Positions 52,476 to 62,612 of a stretch of DNA of 64,000 nucleotides are shown here, piece after piece (the stretch's first letter is position 1; each line of letters begins with the position of its first letter). Source of the DNA: Sediminibacterium roseum (lineage in GTDB: Bacteria; Bacteroidota; Bacteroidia; Chitinophagales; Chitinophagaceae); contig NZ_JAACJS010000015.1 in the NCBI RefSeq assembly GCF_009939005.1, positions 250,325-314,324 of the forward strand, written 5' to 3'. The notes under the pieces are model-generated. The model had not been told where the DNA came from and ran no database searches. It saw nothing but the letters and a program-made list of their open reading frames with translations. A program made the position numbers and the translations under genes.

Positions 52476-55400
52476 ATGAACGATCCGGGCCCCGGCCCCG
52501 ATATCAATACCCAATATGCCCGATCCAACGAGTTTGGTATTGTATTTGCCCTACGGACGCGAATACGTATTTTTACCAAACAAACCCAGGACCTTCTGAA
52601 GCGCTTCTTTAAAATATTACGACGTACCCTTCTTATTATCATTGCCCTCATCATAGTGGTCTTCATCGCTATCCAGACCGATTTGGTTCAGAACTGGCTG
52701 GTAGGCATCGCCACTACGCGTTTGTCCAAATCACTTGGAACCGAGGTCCGCGTCAAAAACGTGAGTTTCTCCTTCTTCAACCGCCTGAATATGGAAGGGG
52801 TGCTGGTTCGCGACAAACAGAAAGACACCATTCTTTATGCGGGTGAGTTCAAAGTACGGATCACCGACTGGTTTTTCCTCAAAGAAAAAGCGGTTCTGAA
52901 ATACGCGGGACTGGAGAACACCATTGTAAAAATGCAACGGTTGAAGGATTCGACGTGGAACTATGATTTCATACTCGATTACTTCGCCTCACCTGAGCCT
53001 TCAAAGAAATCGGGCAAGAAGATCGATCTCAATTTAAAAAAGGTTGACTTCAAGAACGTCCGTTTCATTAAAAATGACCTTTGGGCCGGGGAAGTGATGG
53101 ATATATTCACACGCAGCCTCTTGCTCGATGCAGAGTCCATCGATTTCAAGAAAAAAGATTTCGTGATCAATTCGCTCGAGCTCGACAAACCCTTTGTGCG
53201 CATCCAAAGCCTCAAACCGCTCCGCAACGATTCGCTTTATCACAAAAAGAAAGCGGTGGCCGTTAAAAAGGGCGAGATGTATTTCAACACGGGAGATATC
53301 GCCGTTCGTCTTGCGAACCTGAGCATCAGCAACGGCAACCTGTTTCTGGAGGGCAACGAAGAAAAACCAGCAGAAGGGTTTGATGGAAGCCATATCGAAT
53401 TGACCAAACTCACCGGCACCTTAAAAAACATCCGGTTTGTAAAAGATACCCTGCGGGCGAACATTGATCTTTCCATGAAAGACAGGTGCGGCCTTGAGAT
53501 CAAAAAACTGAAAACAAACTTCAGGCTCACGCCGCAGATCATGGAACTGGACAAGCTTGACCTGCAGACCAATAAAAGCCGGCTGACGAACTACTACGCG
53601 ATGAAGTTCAGGGATTTCAACAAAGACTTCGGCCATTACATCAGCGCGGTGGTGATGGATGCCAACTTCAGCAACGCACGTGTAAACAGCGATGACATCG
53701 CCTATTTTGCGGGAGATCTTAAAACATGGAAACGCGAGGTACTGCTGAGCGGAAGATTTTTGGGAACGGTGGAGGACTTCTCTGTTGCGAACCTCTCTGC
53801 AAAGATCGGCGCCACAACAAAGATCAATGGTAATCTGAAAATGAAAGGGCTGCCGGATATCGACAAAACAAAGATAGACCTGGACAACGGCACCCTGTTA
53901 ACAAACTATTTCGACCTGGGCACATTCATCCCATCGTTAAAGGGCGTAACCTCTCCCAACCTTGCGGCGTTGGGCAACATCATTTACCGTGGTAATTTCA
54001 ACGGAACCATACAGAACTTTGTAACGGCCGGTACATTCAGTACGCAGCTGGGTGGTGTAAAAACAAACATCAGTTTACAATTGCCTCGCAAAGGGGATCC
54101 CGTGTATACCGGTGCGATAGAAACGAACCGCTTCAACATCGGGAAATTCCTGAACGACAGTTCATTCGGGCTCGTCGATTTTAAAGGAAAGATTGTTGGC
54201 ACGAGCTTTACCGTTGACCGGCTGAAAACAACGCTTGAAGGGACGATCTCATCGCTTGAATTCAAGAAGTACAATTATACGAACATCGTAACAAACGGAA
54301 CCTTCCAGAAAAAATATTTCAACGGTGAAGTAAAGATCGACGATCCGAACCTGAATTTTACCAGTAACATAGAGATCGATTTCTCGCAGGACCTGCCGCG
54401 CTTCAACGTGTTGGGCGACCTTGTGAACTCGAACCTGCGCGCCCTGAACCTTACAAAAGATTCACTGGAGCTCACCGGGTTATTGGACGTTAACTTTACC
54501 GGAACCACCATCGACAATTTCCTGGGCACCGCAAAGTTCCTGAACGCCACCATCAAGAAAGGAGCCACAAGGTTGAGCTTTGATTCATTGAACCTGGCAT
54601 CCAGTTATGAAGACTCGGCAAAATTGCTTCACCTGGGCAGTAATGATTTCAATGCTACCATCAAGGGCCAGTTCAACATCGTTGAGCTGCCTGCCAGTTT
54701 CCAGGCATTTCTTACGCGTTACTACCCTACTTACATCAAACAACCCAAATCGGTACCGCAGAACCAGGCTTTCTCGTTCGTACTTAACACAGGTAACATA
54801 GAGCCCTACCTGCAATTGCTCGATAAAAAATTATACGGTTTCAACGATGCAAGCATCAAAGGGTCGGTTGATACGCGTGCAAACCAGCTGGCCGTTACGG
54901 CAAGCATCCCGAATGGTTCTTACGACAATTATAGCTTTACAGGCATCGACCTGCGCGGGCGCGGAACGATCGATACTTTGTCGTTAACCGGCAACATCGC
55001 AAGCATACAGCTCAGCGACAGCATCCGTTTCCCTAATACGAAACTGAACATCAAATCGTACAACGATCATTCAGAAGTATCGGTAAAAACAAGCGCCGAC
55101 AATACGTTGAACGATGCAGACCTGTATGCAGACGTATATACTTTATCGGATGGCGTGCGGATCCAGTTCCGCCCTTCGTCGTTTGTACTGAATGAAAAGA
55201 AATGGACGATCGACAAACTGGGCGAGCTCAATTTCAGGAACAGCCTGGTTACGGCGCAGAACGTAAAATTCACGCAGGGGTTCCAGGAGATCTCTGTAGA
55301 AAGTGTGCCGGCCGCCAACGGGGAACAAACCAACAACCTGGCTGTAAAATTAAAAGATGTAGTACTCGGCGATCTTAGTTCGCTCTTCTTCAAAAACCCG

Positions 55401-57386
55401 AGGCTGCAGGGGCTCACCACGGGAACGGTAACTTTGTATGATCTTACCGGGAAATCATTTCATGCCACAACCGACCTGAAAGCAGAACAGTTCAGGCTCG
55501 ATGATGACTCGATTGGACTGGTAAACATCAAAGCCGATTTCAATAGTATTACCGGGGCAATACCGTTTACGATCGAATCACCAAACGACGGTTACCGCTT
55601 CAGCGCCAAAGGAAGTTACAATACGAAAGACACAACCGGGAAGCCTTTCTCCACAGATATCCAGCTCGCGAATTCGAAGATCGATATCGTTCATAAATTT
55701 TTATCGGGCATCTTCAGCAACATCACCGGCTATGCAACGGGCAACCTGCGCATCAGCGGTAACCTGAATGCACCGGATCTTTTCGGGAAGATCAAGCTGC
55801 GCAATGCAGGCATGAAAGTAAACTTCACGCAGGTATACTATACGATCGATTCTGCCGATATCAATTTTATGGAAGACGGGATTGATTTTGGGCGATTCAA
55901 TGTAAAGGACAGGTATAAAAACGTGGGCACCATTACAGGTAAGTTGACGGAGAAAGGATTTAAGAACATGTCGTTCGACTTTGACCTCACTTCTCCCAAA
56001 TTATTGCTGATCGATACCAAAGCCACAGACAACCAGCAGTTTTATGGCAAGGCCATTGGCAGGGTTTCTACATTAAAGCTCCGCGGGCCGGAAACCGATG
56101 CCAAACTCACGATCGTAGCGGAGGCGAACGACAGCTCGCATATTTTCATTCCCAACTCCATCAACCGCGAAAGCGGCGCAGCAGATTTCATCGTGTTCAA
56201 GCAATACGGTACGGAGATGGTGAAACAAAGCAGCGGCAACGATTTCAACCTGACGGTTGACCTGAACGTTACGGCAAATGAAAACGTGATGATCGACGTG
56301 ATCCTCGATGCGGATGCCGGTGAGGCCATCAGGGCCGTGGGTAATGGCAAACTGCACATCATCTCGGGAACCATAGAGCCGTTGAGCATACGCGGGCGCT
56401 ACAATATCGACCGCGGGGATTATGTGTTCAATTTCCAGAATTTCATCCGCAAACCGTTTGTGCTTTTACCCGGTGCAGGCAATTACATTGAATGGTCGGG
56501 AGATGCGTTCAAGGCAGACATACACATTGATGCGCAATACACCGCAGAGCGTGTAAGCTTGAGTGAGCTGGTGAGCGGTCTGAACCTTTCCGAGGTGCAG
56601 GGCTACCGCGGTGATGTTTATGTGATCGCGCAGCTGCGCGAAAAACTGGATCATCCCAAGATCACTTTCAAACTCGATTTCCCGCAGGGAAGCACCGTTA
56701 AATCTAACAACGAGTTTGCGCAATACTTAACACGGCTTGAAAGGGACCAGAACGAGATCCTGAACCAGGTTGCGTTCCTGATCCTCTTCAACTCCTTCGC
56801 ACCACCGGGCGGCGCACAGGCAAATACAAGCAACGGAACAAATGCCTACAACATCACCTCCATCGGTGTGAATACATTGTCGCAATACCTGAGCAAGGGC
56901 ATCAACAAGGTGGTCTCGAACATGCTGTTCAAATTAACGGGTGATAAAAGTTTGCGTTTTGATGTAGGAACCAGTATCTACAGCAGTTCCAGCCTGCTCA
57001 ATCCAAGCGCCGGCGATTACTCCGCAGGCGGGAACAAACTCGACCGTACGCGGGTGGACCTGAAATTTGTGAAGTCGTTTGCCAACGACAACATCATTGT
57101 TACGCTTGGCAGCGATATCGATTTCAACATCGGCGCTTCGTCTGCCATACAGAACGGGAACTCGCAATGGTTGCCCAACATCAACATCGTGTTCGTTTTA
57201 ACGAAGGATAAAAAACTGCGCCTGATCGTATTCAACAAAAGCAGCCTCGACCTGAGCGGAAGCAGCTTCGGCCGGCGCAACAGGCAGGGTGTGAGTATTT
57301 CTTACCGGAAAGATTTTGAAAAGTTCTTTGGAAGAAAAGAGAAAGACGTTGAGTTCAAGGGGCCTGCAGACAGCGCTAAGAAATAA
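52476..57386 (+). CDS. tamB: TamB-like translocation/assembly module protein
   Basis: The 1,636-residue protein is anchored by one N-terminal membrane helix (about 50-70) and forms a long periplasmic beta-taco that bridges the inner and outer membranes, in lipid transport or outer-membrane protein assembly. The C-terminal DUF490/TamB domain is recognisable (about 1310-1560, e.g. GSTVKSNNEFAQYLTRLERD, then EILNQVAFLILFNSFAPPGG). The middle is a run of repeating beta-strands typical of AsmA-like proteins. The true start is uncertain: the first 45 residues are unlike the family, but no later ATG or GTG keeps the membrane helix. Confidence 0.92.
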   Translation: MNDPGPGPDINTQYARSNEFGIVFALRTRIRIFTKQTQDLLKRFFKILRRTLLIIIALIIVVFIAIQTDLVQNWLVGIATTRLSKSLGTEVRVKNVSFSFFNRLNMEGVLVRDKQKDTILYAGEFKVRITDWFFLKEKAVLKYAGLENTIVKMQRLKDSTWNYDFILDYFASPEPSKKSGKKIDLNLKKVDFKNVRFIKNDLWAGEVMDIFTRSLLLDAESIDFKKKDFVINSLELDKPFVRIQSLKPLRNDSLYHKKKAVAVKKGEMYFNTGDIAVRLANLSISNGNLFLEGNEEKPAEGFDGSHIELTKLTGTLKNIRFVKDTLRANIDLSMKDRCGLEIKKLKTNFRLTPQIMELDKLDLQTNKSRLTNYYAMKFRDFNKDFGHYISAVVMDANFSNARVNSDDIAYFAGDLKTWKREVLLSGRFLGTVEDFSVANLSAKIGATTKINGNLKMKGLPDIDKTKIDLDNGTLLTNYFDLGTFIPSLKGVTSPNLAALGNIIYRGNFNGTIQNFVTAGTFSTQLGGVKTNISLQLPRKGDPVYTGAIETNRFNIGKFLNDSSFGLVDFKGKIVGTSFTVDRLKTTLEGTISSLEFKKYNYTNIVTNGTFQKKYFNGEVKIDDPNLNFTSNIEIDFSQDLPRFNVLGDLVNSNLRALNLTKDSLELTGLLDVNFTGTTIDNFLGTAKFLNATIKKGATRLSFDSLNLASSYEDSAKLLHLGSNDFNATIKGQFNIVELPASFQAFLTRYYPTYIKQPKSVPQNQAFSFVLNTGNIEPYLQLLDKKLYGFNDASIKGSVDTRANQLAVTASIPNGSYDNYSFTGIDLRGRGTIDTLSLTGNIASIQLSDSIRFPNTKLNIKSYNDHSEVSVKTSADNTLNDADLYADVYTLSDGVRIQFRPSSFVLNEKKWTIDKLGELNFRNSLVTAQNVKFTQGFQEISVESVPAANGEQTNNLAVKLKDVVLGDLSSLFFKNPRLQGLTTGTVTLYDLTGKSFHATTDLKAEQFRLDDDSIGLVNIKADFNSITGAIPFTIESPNDGYRFSAKGSYNTKDTTGKPFSTDIQLANSKIDIVHKFLSGIFSNITGYATGNLRISGNLNAPDLFGKIKLRNAGMKVNFTQVYYTIDSADINFMEDGIDFGRFNVKDRYKNVGTITGKLTEKGFKNMSFDFDLTSPKLLLIDTKATDNQQFYGKAIGRVSTLKLRGPETDAKLTIVAEANDSSHIFIPNSINRESGAADFIVFKQYGTEMVKQSSGNDFNLTVDLNVTANENVMIDVILDADAGEAIRAVGNGKLHIISGTIEPLSIRGRYNIDRGDYVFNFQNFIRKPFVLLPGAGNYIEWSGDAFKADIHIDAQYTAERVSLSELVSGLNLSEVQGYRGDVYVIAQLREKLDHPKITFKLDFPQGSTVKSNNEFAQYLTRLERDQNEILNQVAFLILFNSFAPPGGAQANTSNGTNAYNITSIGVNTLSQYLSKGINKVVSNMLFKLTGDKSLRFDVGTSIYSSSSLLNPSAGDYSAGGNKLDRTRVDLKFVKSFANDNIIVTLGSDIDFNIGASSAIQNGNSQWLPNINIVFVLTKDKKLRLIVFNKSSLDLSGSSFGRRNRQGVSISYRKDFEKFFGRKEKDVEFKGPADSAKK

Positions 57387-57447
57387 CGGGGATCTTTTGT
57401 GATCGGCTTCGGGTGATGTGCAGCTTGCACAACCAACATCCCGGGCA

Positions 57448-58983
57448 TCAACGGATCACATCATCGAAAGGTTGTTTGCAATCCTTCAACCTGTACACAT
57501 AAAAATACCGCACCACGCCGCCATTTCTTCTCTGGTTGATGGTGTATGAACTTACCGAAGTAAAATGTTTCCCATAAATTTCGCCCACATCCATGGGCAG
57601 GTTGGAAGGAACGATCACATAGGCATCGTCTCCTTTTTTCAACGGTGCGCGTTCTTTGTTCAGCCATGCGAATTTGTGAATGTCCTCCAACGCGCCAATA
57701 CCAAGCACACGCAAGCCGGTTTCCCTCGACGTATAAAATTCGATGTGCCCGCCCGGGAACCATTTGTTGACGAGGATCGGCGCATCGTTTTTCATCCTGC
57801 CGCTTGCGATGTCTGCCCTTGCTTCGGCGGCAAATGTTTTACTGAGGTCCTTCCAGCCCGAGAGATCGAGTGTAGGGCAATACTCGCCGTAGTTTGCTTT
57901 TTCATGGCTCCCGAAATTTACGGGCGAGAGGCGCACCAATGCAACACCGGCGATGAGTACTAGGATCATCAACACACCTGCAACTTTTATAAACCCGGGG
58001 AACACATGGCGCGATCTTTTTTCGAGGTACAGGCCCGCCACAAAAAACAAAGGTATATAGGCAGGACCGCTCCAATGCGGCAATGTGGGGTTCAACAGCG
58101 CCACACCCCAGAACAGAAGGATCATCGGCACACTCATGCACAGCAGCCAGGTAGACGCTTTCTTCCTGTTGAAACGGATGCGTTTGCGGAGCATTGCTAC
58201 AAAAGCGATCAATAACAAAACAAACACCACGGGGTTCTGGTAAATGATCTCACCTCCTATCTCCCTTCCCAGCATATCCCATTGAATGGTGGTATGCGTT
58301 ACGCGGCCCGAATGAAAACGGTAGGTGATGAAATCATTGATCACGTTCCAGTACACAATGGGCAATACGCAGAGCAGCGTAACAAATGCCGCTGCATACA
58401 GGCGCCAGTTGAGGAGCCATTTTGCCCTTGTGAGCAGGAGGAACAAGCCAAAGCCGGCCCATAAATACAGTCCGTGCACTTTGCAAAGGGTTGCAAGTCC
58501 GATCATCAATCCCAGTATCAGCCAGGTGCTTAATTTGTTTTCATCGTTCCTGATGAAGAGATGCGCCATGATGTAAAGCGATGCGGTCCAGAATGGCATT
58601 TGCGGCGAATCGGGCATGATGAACAACCCGGCGATCACACCCGTGTAAACGGAACAGTTGTACACAAGCGCCGAATACCACCCGGCCTTCTCGTTGCCGA
58701 TGAGTTTGCCCGTTTTAAAAATGAACCAGGTTGAAAGGGCCGCGCACAGTATACCGCCGAGCCTTAATGAAACTTCCGATACCCAATGAAGATTGAAAGT
58801 GGTGAGGCGGATCATCCATCCTACCATGGGCGGATGGTCAAAATGATTCCAGTCGGGTTGAACAGCATAGGTCCAGTAATACACTTCATCGTTCCCTAAT
58901 TCGATCAGCGAGGCGGTGACCAGTTTCAGTAGGGAAACGATCAGTATTAACCAGAGGACTTTTTTAGAATACTGTTGGTTCAT
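57448..58983 (-). CDS. GT39-family membrane glycosyltransferase
   Basis: This 511-residue inner-membrane protein has about ten helices. The first periplasmic loop carries the acidic pair ELGNDEVYYW, the catalytic region of GT39/ArnT-like transferases that use polyprenyl-phosphate sugars. A soluble C-terminal part (about 380-511) follows. Possible roles are lipid A or protein glycosylation; the acceptor cannot be told. It converges on tamB. Confidence 0.85.
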   Translation of the reverse strand: MNQQYSKKVLWLILIVSLLKLVTASLIELGNDEVYYWTYAVQPDWNHFDHPPMVGWMIRLTTFNLHWVSEVSLRLGGILCAALSTWFIFKTGKLIGNEKAGWYSALVYNCSVYTGVIAGLFIMPDSPQMPFWTASLYIMAHLFIRNDENKLSTWLILGLMIGLATLCKVHGLYLWAGFGLFLLLTRAKWLLNWRLYAAAFVTLLCVLPIVYWNVINDFITYRFHSGRVTHTTIQWDMLGREIGGEIIYQNPVVFVLLLIAFVAMLRKRIRFNRKKASTWLLCMSVPMILLFWGVALLNPTLPHWSGPAYIPLFFVAGLYLEKRSRHVFPGFIKVAGVLMILVLIAGVALVRLSPVNFGSHEKANYGEYCPTLDLSGWKDLSKTFAAEARADIASGRMKNDAPILVNKWFPGGHIEFYTSRETGLRVLGIGALEDIHKFAWLNKERAPLKKGDDAYVIVPSNLPMDVGEIYGKHFTSVSSYTINQRRNGGVVRYFYVYRLKDCKQPFDDVIR

Positions 58984-59096
58984 CAGGGAATGCAGGATTT
59001 AGTGGTTGATCCGCCGCGGCGGTTGGATAGCGCTTCTGAAATACCGGATCTCAAAATTTCCCGTTGCACTTTCCAAAATTATGCCGAAACCAGGTA

Positions 59097-59519
59097 TTAC
59101 GGGCGATCCATCAGCCAACGAATTGCCAATTCATATCCTTTCAATCCCAATCCAAAAATGCTGCCGGCAGATTTGCCCGACACATGCGATAATTTCCTGA
59201 AGTCTTCGCGCGCATGCACGTTGCTGATGTGTACTTCCACAACAGGCGCCTTGATGGCCGCGATGGCATCGCCGATGGCCACGGAGGTATGTGTATATCC
59301 CGCAGGGTTCAGAACGATCCCGTCGTGATCGTATCCTACACGCTGCAGTTCATTGATAAGCTCCCCTTCTATATTGCTTTGGTAGTAATGAAAATCCACA
59401 CCGGGAAACTGCGACCGTAATGTTTCGAGGAATTGCTCAAACGGCATATTTCCGTAGATATCCGTCTCCCTTTTACCGAGGAGGTTAAGATTGGGACCGT
59501 TGATGATGGCGATTTTCAT
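59097..59519 (-). CDS. aroQ: type II 3-dehydroquinate dehydratase
   Basis: AroQ removes water from 3-dehydroquinate in the shikimate pathway. The 140-residue protein opens MKIAIINGPNLNLLGKRE and has the catalytic Tyr22 (DIYG), NPAGYTHTSVA and the His-containing VEVHISNVHAREDFR. It lies 20 kb from the main aromatic cluster, behind carA. The ATG at 59519 matches the family; an upstream in-frame ATG would overlap the palindrome. Confidence 0.95.
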   Translation of the reverse strand: MKIAIINGPNLNLLGKRETDIYGNMPFEQFLETLRSQFPGVDFHYYQSNIEGELINELQRVGYDHDGIVLNPAGYTHTSVAIGDAIAAIKAPVVEVHISNVHAREDFRKLSHVSGKSAGSIFGLGLKGYELAIRWLMDRP

Positions 59520-59523
59520 GCGT

Positions 59524-59531
59524 CTAAGATA
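59524..59531 (-). promoter_or_regulatory. possible promoter -7 box TATCTTAG for aroQ
   Basis: Close to TAnnTTTG (one mismatch); it ends 4 bases before the ATG and directly follows the palindrome at 59532-59564. Confidence 0.4.
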
Positions 59532-59564
59532 CGCTTTTGGAAAGTTTAAAACTTTCCAAAAGCG
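59532..59564. repeat. 33-base perfect palindrome between carA and aroQ
   Basis: CGCTTTTGGAAAGTTT, a central A, and the exact complement of the arm. It lies 8 bases after the carA stop and just upstream of aroQ. There is no T-run after it on the minus strand, so it may be an operator, a processing site, or a stem that terminates weakly. Confidence 0.85.
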
Positions 59565-59572
59565 CAAAGAAC

Positions 59573-60679
59573 TTAGTTTTTCGACTCGTTGATCATCTCG
59601 ATAAAGCGATCGAAAAGGTAGCGGCTGTCGTGCGGCCCTGGTGTACTTTCAGGATGGTATTGTACGCTGAAGGCGGGCCTGTCTTTTAAACGGATCCCTT
59701 CAATGGAATCGTCGTTCAGGTTCACATGCGTTACCTCAACATTCGGATGGTTGCGTACCGCTTCAGGATCCACGCCAAAGCCATGGTTCTGTGTTGTGAT
59801 CTCGCATTGCCCGGTAATGATGTTTTTTACAGGATGGTTCAACCCCCTGTGTCCATGGTGCATTTTAAAGGTAGGGATGCCGTTGGCGAGCGCGAGCAAC
59901 TGGTGGCCAAGGCAGATACCGAAAACCGGTTTGTTTTCTTTCAGGATCTCTTTCACCGTTTCAACCGCGTAAGGCATTGCCGCCGGATCGCCGGGGCCGT
60001 TGGAGATAAAATAACCGCTTGGGTTAAATTCTTTCAAACGGCTGATGCTTGTTTTCGCAGGGTGCACCCTAACATGGGCGCCTCTTGATACAAGACACTC
60101 GAGAATGTGTTTCTTCACGCCGTAATCGAGGACCGCCACTTTCAGCGGGGCGTTTGCATCGCCGAGTTCGTATTCTTCCGTGGTGCTTACGGTGCTGGCC
60201 AGTTCGAGGCCATCCATATCGGGCACTTTGTCGAGTTCTTTTTTGAGTTGTTCAACATCCAGTATCTCCGTGGAGATGATGCAGTTCATCGCGCCTTTTG
60301 TGCGGATGTGCGCAACCAGCGCCCTTGTATCAACACCTTCGATGGCTACGATGTTGTTTGCCTTGAGGTACTCATTCAGATCACCCTCTGCCATCAAACG
60401 GCTGAACTGCTCTTCAAGATTGCGCGCGATCAATCCGCGGATCTTCACACCTGAACTCTCCACATCTACAGATTTCACACCGTAGTTCCCTACGTGCACG
60501 TTGTTCATGATCAGGATCTGCCCGGTATAACTGGGGTCCGTAAACACTTCCTGGTAGCCCGTCATGCCGGTGTTGAAACAGATCTCGCCTGTTGCCGTTC
60601 CGGACTTGCCGAACGACTGCCCGTAAAATACATGTCCGTCTGCTAATAATAAGATCGCTGGTTGATTGGATTGGGTCAT
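59573..60679 (-). CDS. carA: carbamoyl-phosphate synthase, small subunit
   Basis: CarA hydrolyses glutamine and passes ammonia to CarB, for pyrimidine and arginine synthesis. The 368-residue protein has the N-terminal domain (ADGHVFYGQSFG, FNTGMTGYQEVFTDPSY) and a class I amidotransferase with the nucleophile in GICLGHQ at about residue 250, and HPES near the end. The ATG at 60679 (MTQSNQPAILLL) is preferred over a longer frame. carB is not in the window. Confidence 0.96.
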   Translation of the reverse strand: MTQSNQPAILLLADGHVFYGQSFGKSGTATGEICFNTGMTGYQEVFTDPSYTGQILIMNNVHVGNYGVKSVDVESSGVKIRGLIARNLEEQFSRLMAEGDLNEYLKANNIVAIEGVDTRALVAHIRTKGAMNCIISTEILDVEQLKKELDKVPDMDGLELASTVSTTEEYELGDANAPLKVAVLDYGVKKHILECLVSRGAHVRVHPAKTSISRLKEFNPSGYFISNGPGDPAAMPYAVETVKEILKENKPVFGICLGHQLLALANGIPTFKMHHGHRGLNHPVKNIITGQCEITTQNHGFGVDPEAVRNHPNVEVTHVNLNDDSIEGIRLKDRPAFSVQYHPESTPGPHDSRYLFDRFIEMINESKN

Positions 60680-60805
60680 TGTTCTATTGGGTTTCGATTG
60701 CAAAAAAAACTCATCCTGGATTAATTGCTGTATATTTTTTTCCACCGCCCGCAGAAGAAAAGGGTGAGCTCCCTGGCCTGATCCTGTTCTCTTGCTGCAG
60801 GGCTT

Positions 60806-60840
60806 AAAAAAAAGGCAAAACCAATCAGTTTTGCCTTTTT
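60806..60840. terminator. intrinsic terminator after rplQ
   Basis: Perfect 10 bp stem AAGGCAAAAC / GTTTTGCCTT with loop CAATCA and an eight-T tail on the minus strand. The plus strand also has T after the stem. Confidence 0.92.
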
Positions 60841-60862
60841 ATCAATTAGAAATCTTTCATTT

Positions 60863-61390
60863 TTATTCGCCTGCTTTTTCTTCTGTTGAAGGCGTTTCCG
60901 CTGCCGGTGTTGCTTCGGCTGCCGGTTCTGCTGCGGCTTCTGCTTTTTTAGGAGCGCGGCCACGGCGGGTTTTCTTAGCGGGTTCTGCTGCTTTTTCAAC
61001 GCCCTTACCGTAGATCTCGTTAAAGTCTACCAGTTCGATCATTGCTTTTTCTGCATTGTCACCCGGACGGATCCCTAATTTCAGGATACGTGTGTAACCA
61101 CCCGGGCGGCTCGCTACTTTTGGCCCTACTACGGTGAACAGTTCTTTCACCGCCGCTTTATCCTGGAGCTCAGCAAACACCAAACGGTGGTTGTGGCTGA
61201 TCTGGAGCGCGTTTTCGTTTTTCTTTGTTTTGGTGATCAGCGGTTCAACATATGTTCTCAGCGCTTTGGCTTTGGCCAGAGTGGTAACAATACGTTTGTG
61301 TGTGATCAGCTGGCTCGCAAGGTTCTGCAATAAAGCAACCCTGTGTGCTTTCTTACGGCCGAGGTTGTTGATTTTGTCTCCGTGACGCAT
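60863..61390 (-). CDS. rplQ: 50S ribosomal protein L17 with Ala/Glu-rich extension
   Basis: The 175-residue protein starts [17 protein letters not shown], the L17 signature, and includes [15 protein letters not shown]. The L17 core (about 1-120) is followed by a tail of about 50 residues rich in Ala, Glu, Pro and Lys. Similar tails occur in other Bacteroidota. It is the last gene of the rpsM-rpsK-rpsD-rpoA-rplQ run and ends at a strong terminator. Confidence 0.96.
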   Translation of the reverse strand: MRHGDKINNLGRKKAHRVALLQNLASQLITHKRIVTTLAKAKALRTYVEPLITKTKKNENALQISHNHRLVFAELQDKAAVKELFTVVGPKVASRPGGYTRILKLGIRPGDNAEKAMIELVDFNEIYGKGVEKAAEPAKKTRRGRAPKKAEAAAEPAAEATPAAETPSTEEKAGE

Positions 61391-61489
61391 GACTTTTTGT
61401 TTTTAGATCTTGTACCGTGTCAGGAATTACAAGATGTGATTGAATCCAGCCTGTCCGGAACCACCGGTTTCGGGGGCGGCTGTTGTTTA

Positions 61490-62491
61490 TTAATTGTCTA
61501 AATTATCCAGTCCAAGTTTATTCAGATCCATTCCAAAGCTCAAGCCTCTTTCGGTCAGAACCTGTTCGATCTCAGAAAGTGATTTCTGGCCGAAGTTCCT
61601 GAATTTCATGAGGTCTTCCTGCTCGTACTGAACGAGCTCGCTCAGGCTGTTGATCTTCGCTGCTTTCAGGCAGTTGAACGCACGCACAGAAAGATCGAGG
61701 TCTTCGAGTGGTGTTTTCAATACTTTGCGCAGTTGCAATACATGCTCATCAACCACATCTTCTTTCTTGTCTTCCTTGTTATCGAAAGTGATGTTTTCAT
61801 CGGTAATGATCATCAGGTGCTGGATCAGGATACGTGATGCCTGCTTAACAGCGTCTTCAGGATGGATGGTACCATCTGTAGCCACATCGAGGATCAGTTT
61901 CTCGTAGTCTGTTCTTTGTTCCACACGGTAGTTCTCAATCGCGTATTTAACGTTCTTGATCGGTGTGTGAATAGAATCGATCGCGATGTATCCGAATACA
62001 GAATCTTTGATTTTGTTCTCTTCTGCAGGGATATAGCCACGGCCTTTGGCGATGGTAAGTTCGATATCCATTTTAGAAGTGGTATCCATGGTGCAGATCA
62101 CCAACTCAGGGTTCATCACCTGGAAGTTTTGTGACAGTTCACCGATCATACCTGCAGTAAATTCGGTGCGGCCTTTGATGGATAATGTGATCTTTTCGTT
62201 GGCAACATCGTGCTCAACATGTTTTTTGAAACGAACCTGTTTCAGGTTGAGGATGATCTCCGTAACGTCTTCTGTTACGCCTTTGATGGTTGCAAACTCG
62301 TGGTCAACACCTTCGATCTTAATGCCTACAAGTGCGTATCCTTCCAATGAACTCAACAACACTCTGCGTAAAGCATTACCGATGGTCAGACCGAAGCCTG
62401 GCTCTAACGGACGAAATTCGAATTGTCCTTCGAAATCATTTGCTTTTTGTAAAACGATCTTATCGGGCTTCTGAAAGCTTAATATGGCCAT
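61490..62491 (-). CDS. rpoA: RNA polymerase alpha subunit
   Basis: The 333-residue protein has the N-terminal dimerisation domain (about 1-230: LEPGFGLTIGNALRRVLLSSLEGYA) and the C-terminal alpha-CTD (about 260-325: LDLSVRAFNCLKAAKINSL, then KFRNFGQKSLSEIEQ). These contact DNA UP elements and activators. It lies between rpsD and rplQ on the same strand. Confidence 0.98.
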   Translation of the reverse strand: MAILSFQKPDKIVLQKANDFEGQFEFRPLEPGFGLTIGNALRRVLLSSLEGYALVGIKIEGVDHEFATIKGVTEDVTEIILNLKQVRFKKHVEHDVANEKITLSIKGRTEFTAGMIGELSQNFQVMNPELVICTMDTTSKMDIELTIAKGRGYIPAEENKIKDSVFGYIAIDSIHTPIKNVKYAIENYRVEQRTDYEKLILDVATDGTIHPEDAVKQASRILIQHLMIITDENITFDNKEDKKEDVVDEHVLQLRKVLKTPLEDLDLSVRAFNCLKAAKINSLSELVQYEQEDLMKFRNFGQKSLSEIEQVLTERGLSFGMDLNKLGLDNLDN

Positions 62492-62556
62492 ATTAAAACT
62501 TGTTTTTACTTGTTTGTCTTTTCACCCACACGAAGCGAAAAGGAAAATATATGAGT

Positions 62557-62612
62557 CAGTGGTAAGTAGTGAATGGTAAGTCTGACCAACCATCCACTAC
62601 TCACAACCCACT
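62557..62612. repeat. inverted-repeat element with AGTGGTAAGTAGTGAATGG arms
   Basis: The left arm (62557-62580, AGTGGTAAGTAGTGAATGGT) and right arm (62586-62612) are imperfect inverted repeats. The layout matches the AT-rich elements (arms, short core, contact with a stop codon) but the sequence differs. The rpsD stop codon lies at the right arm's end. Confidence 0.7.
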
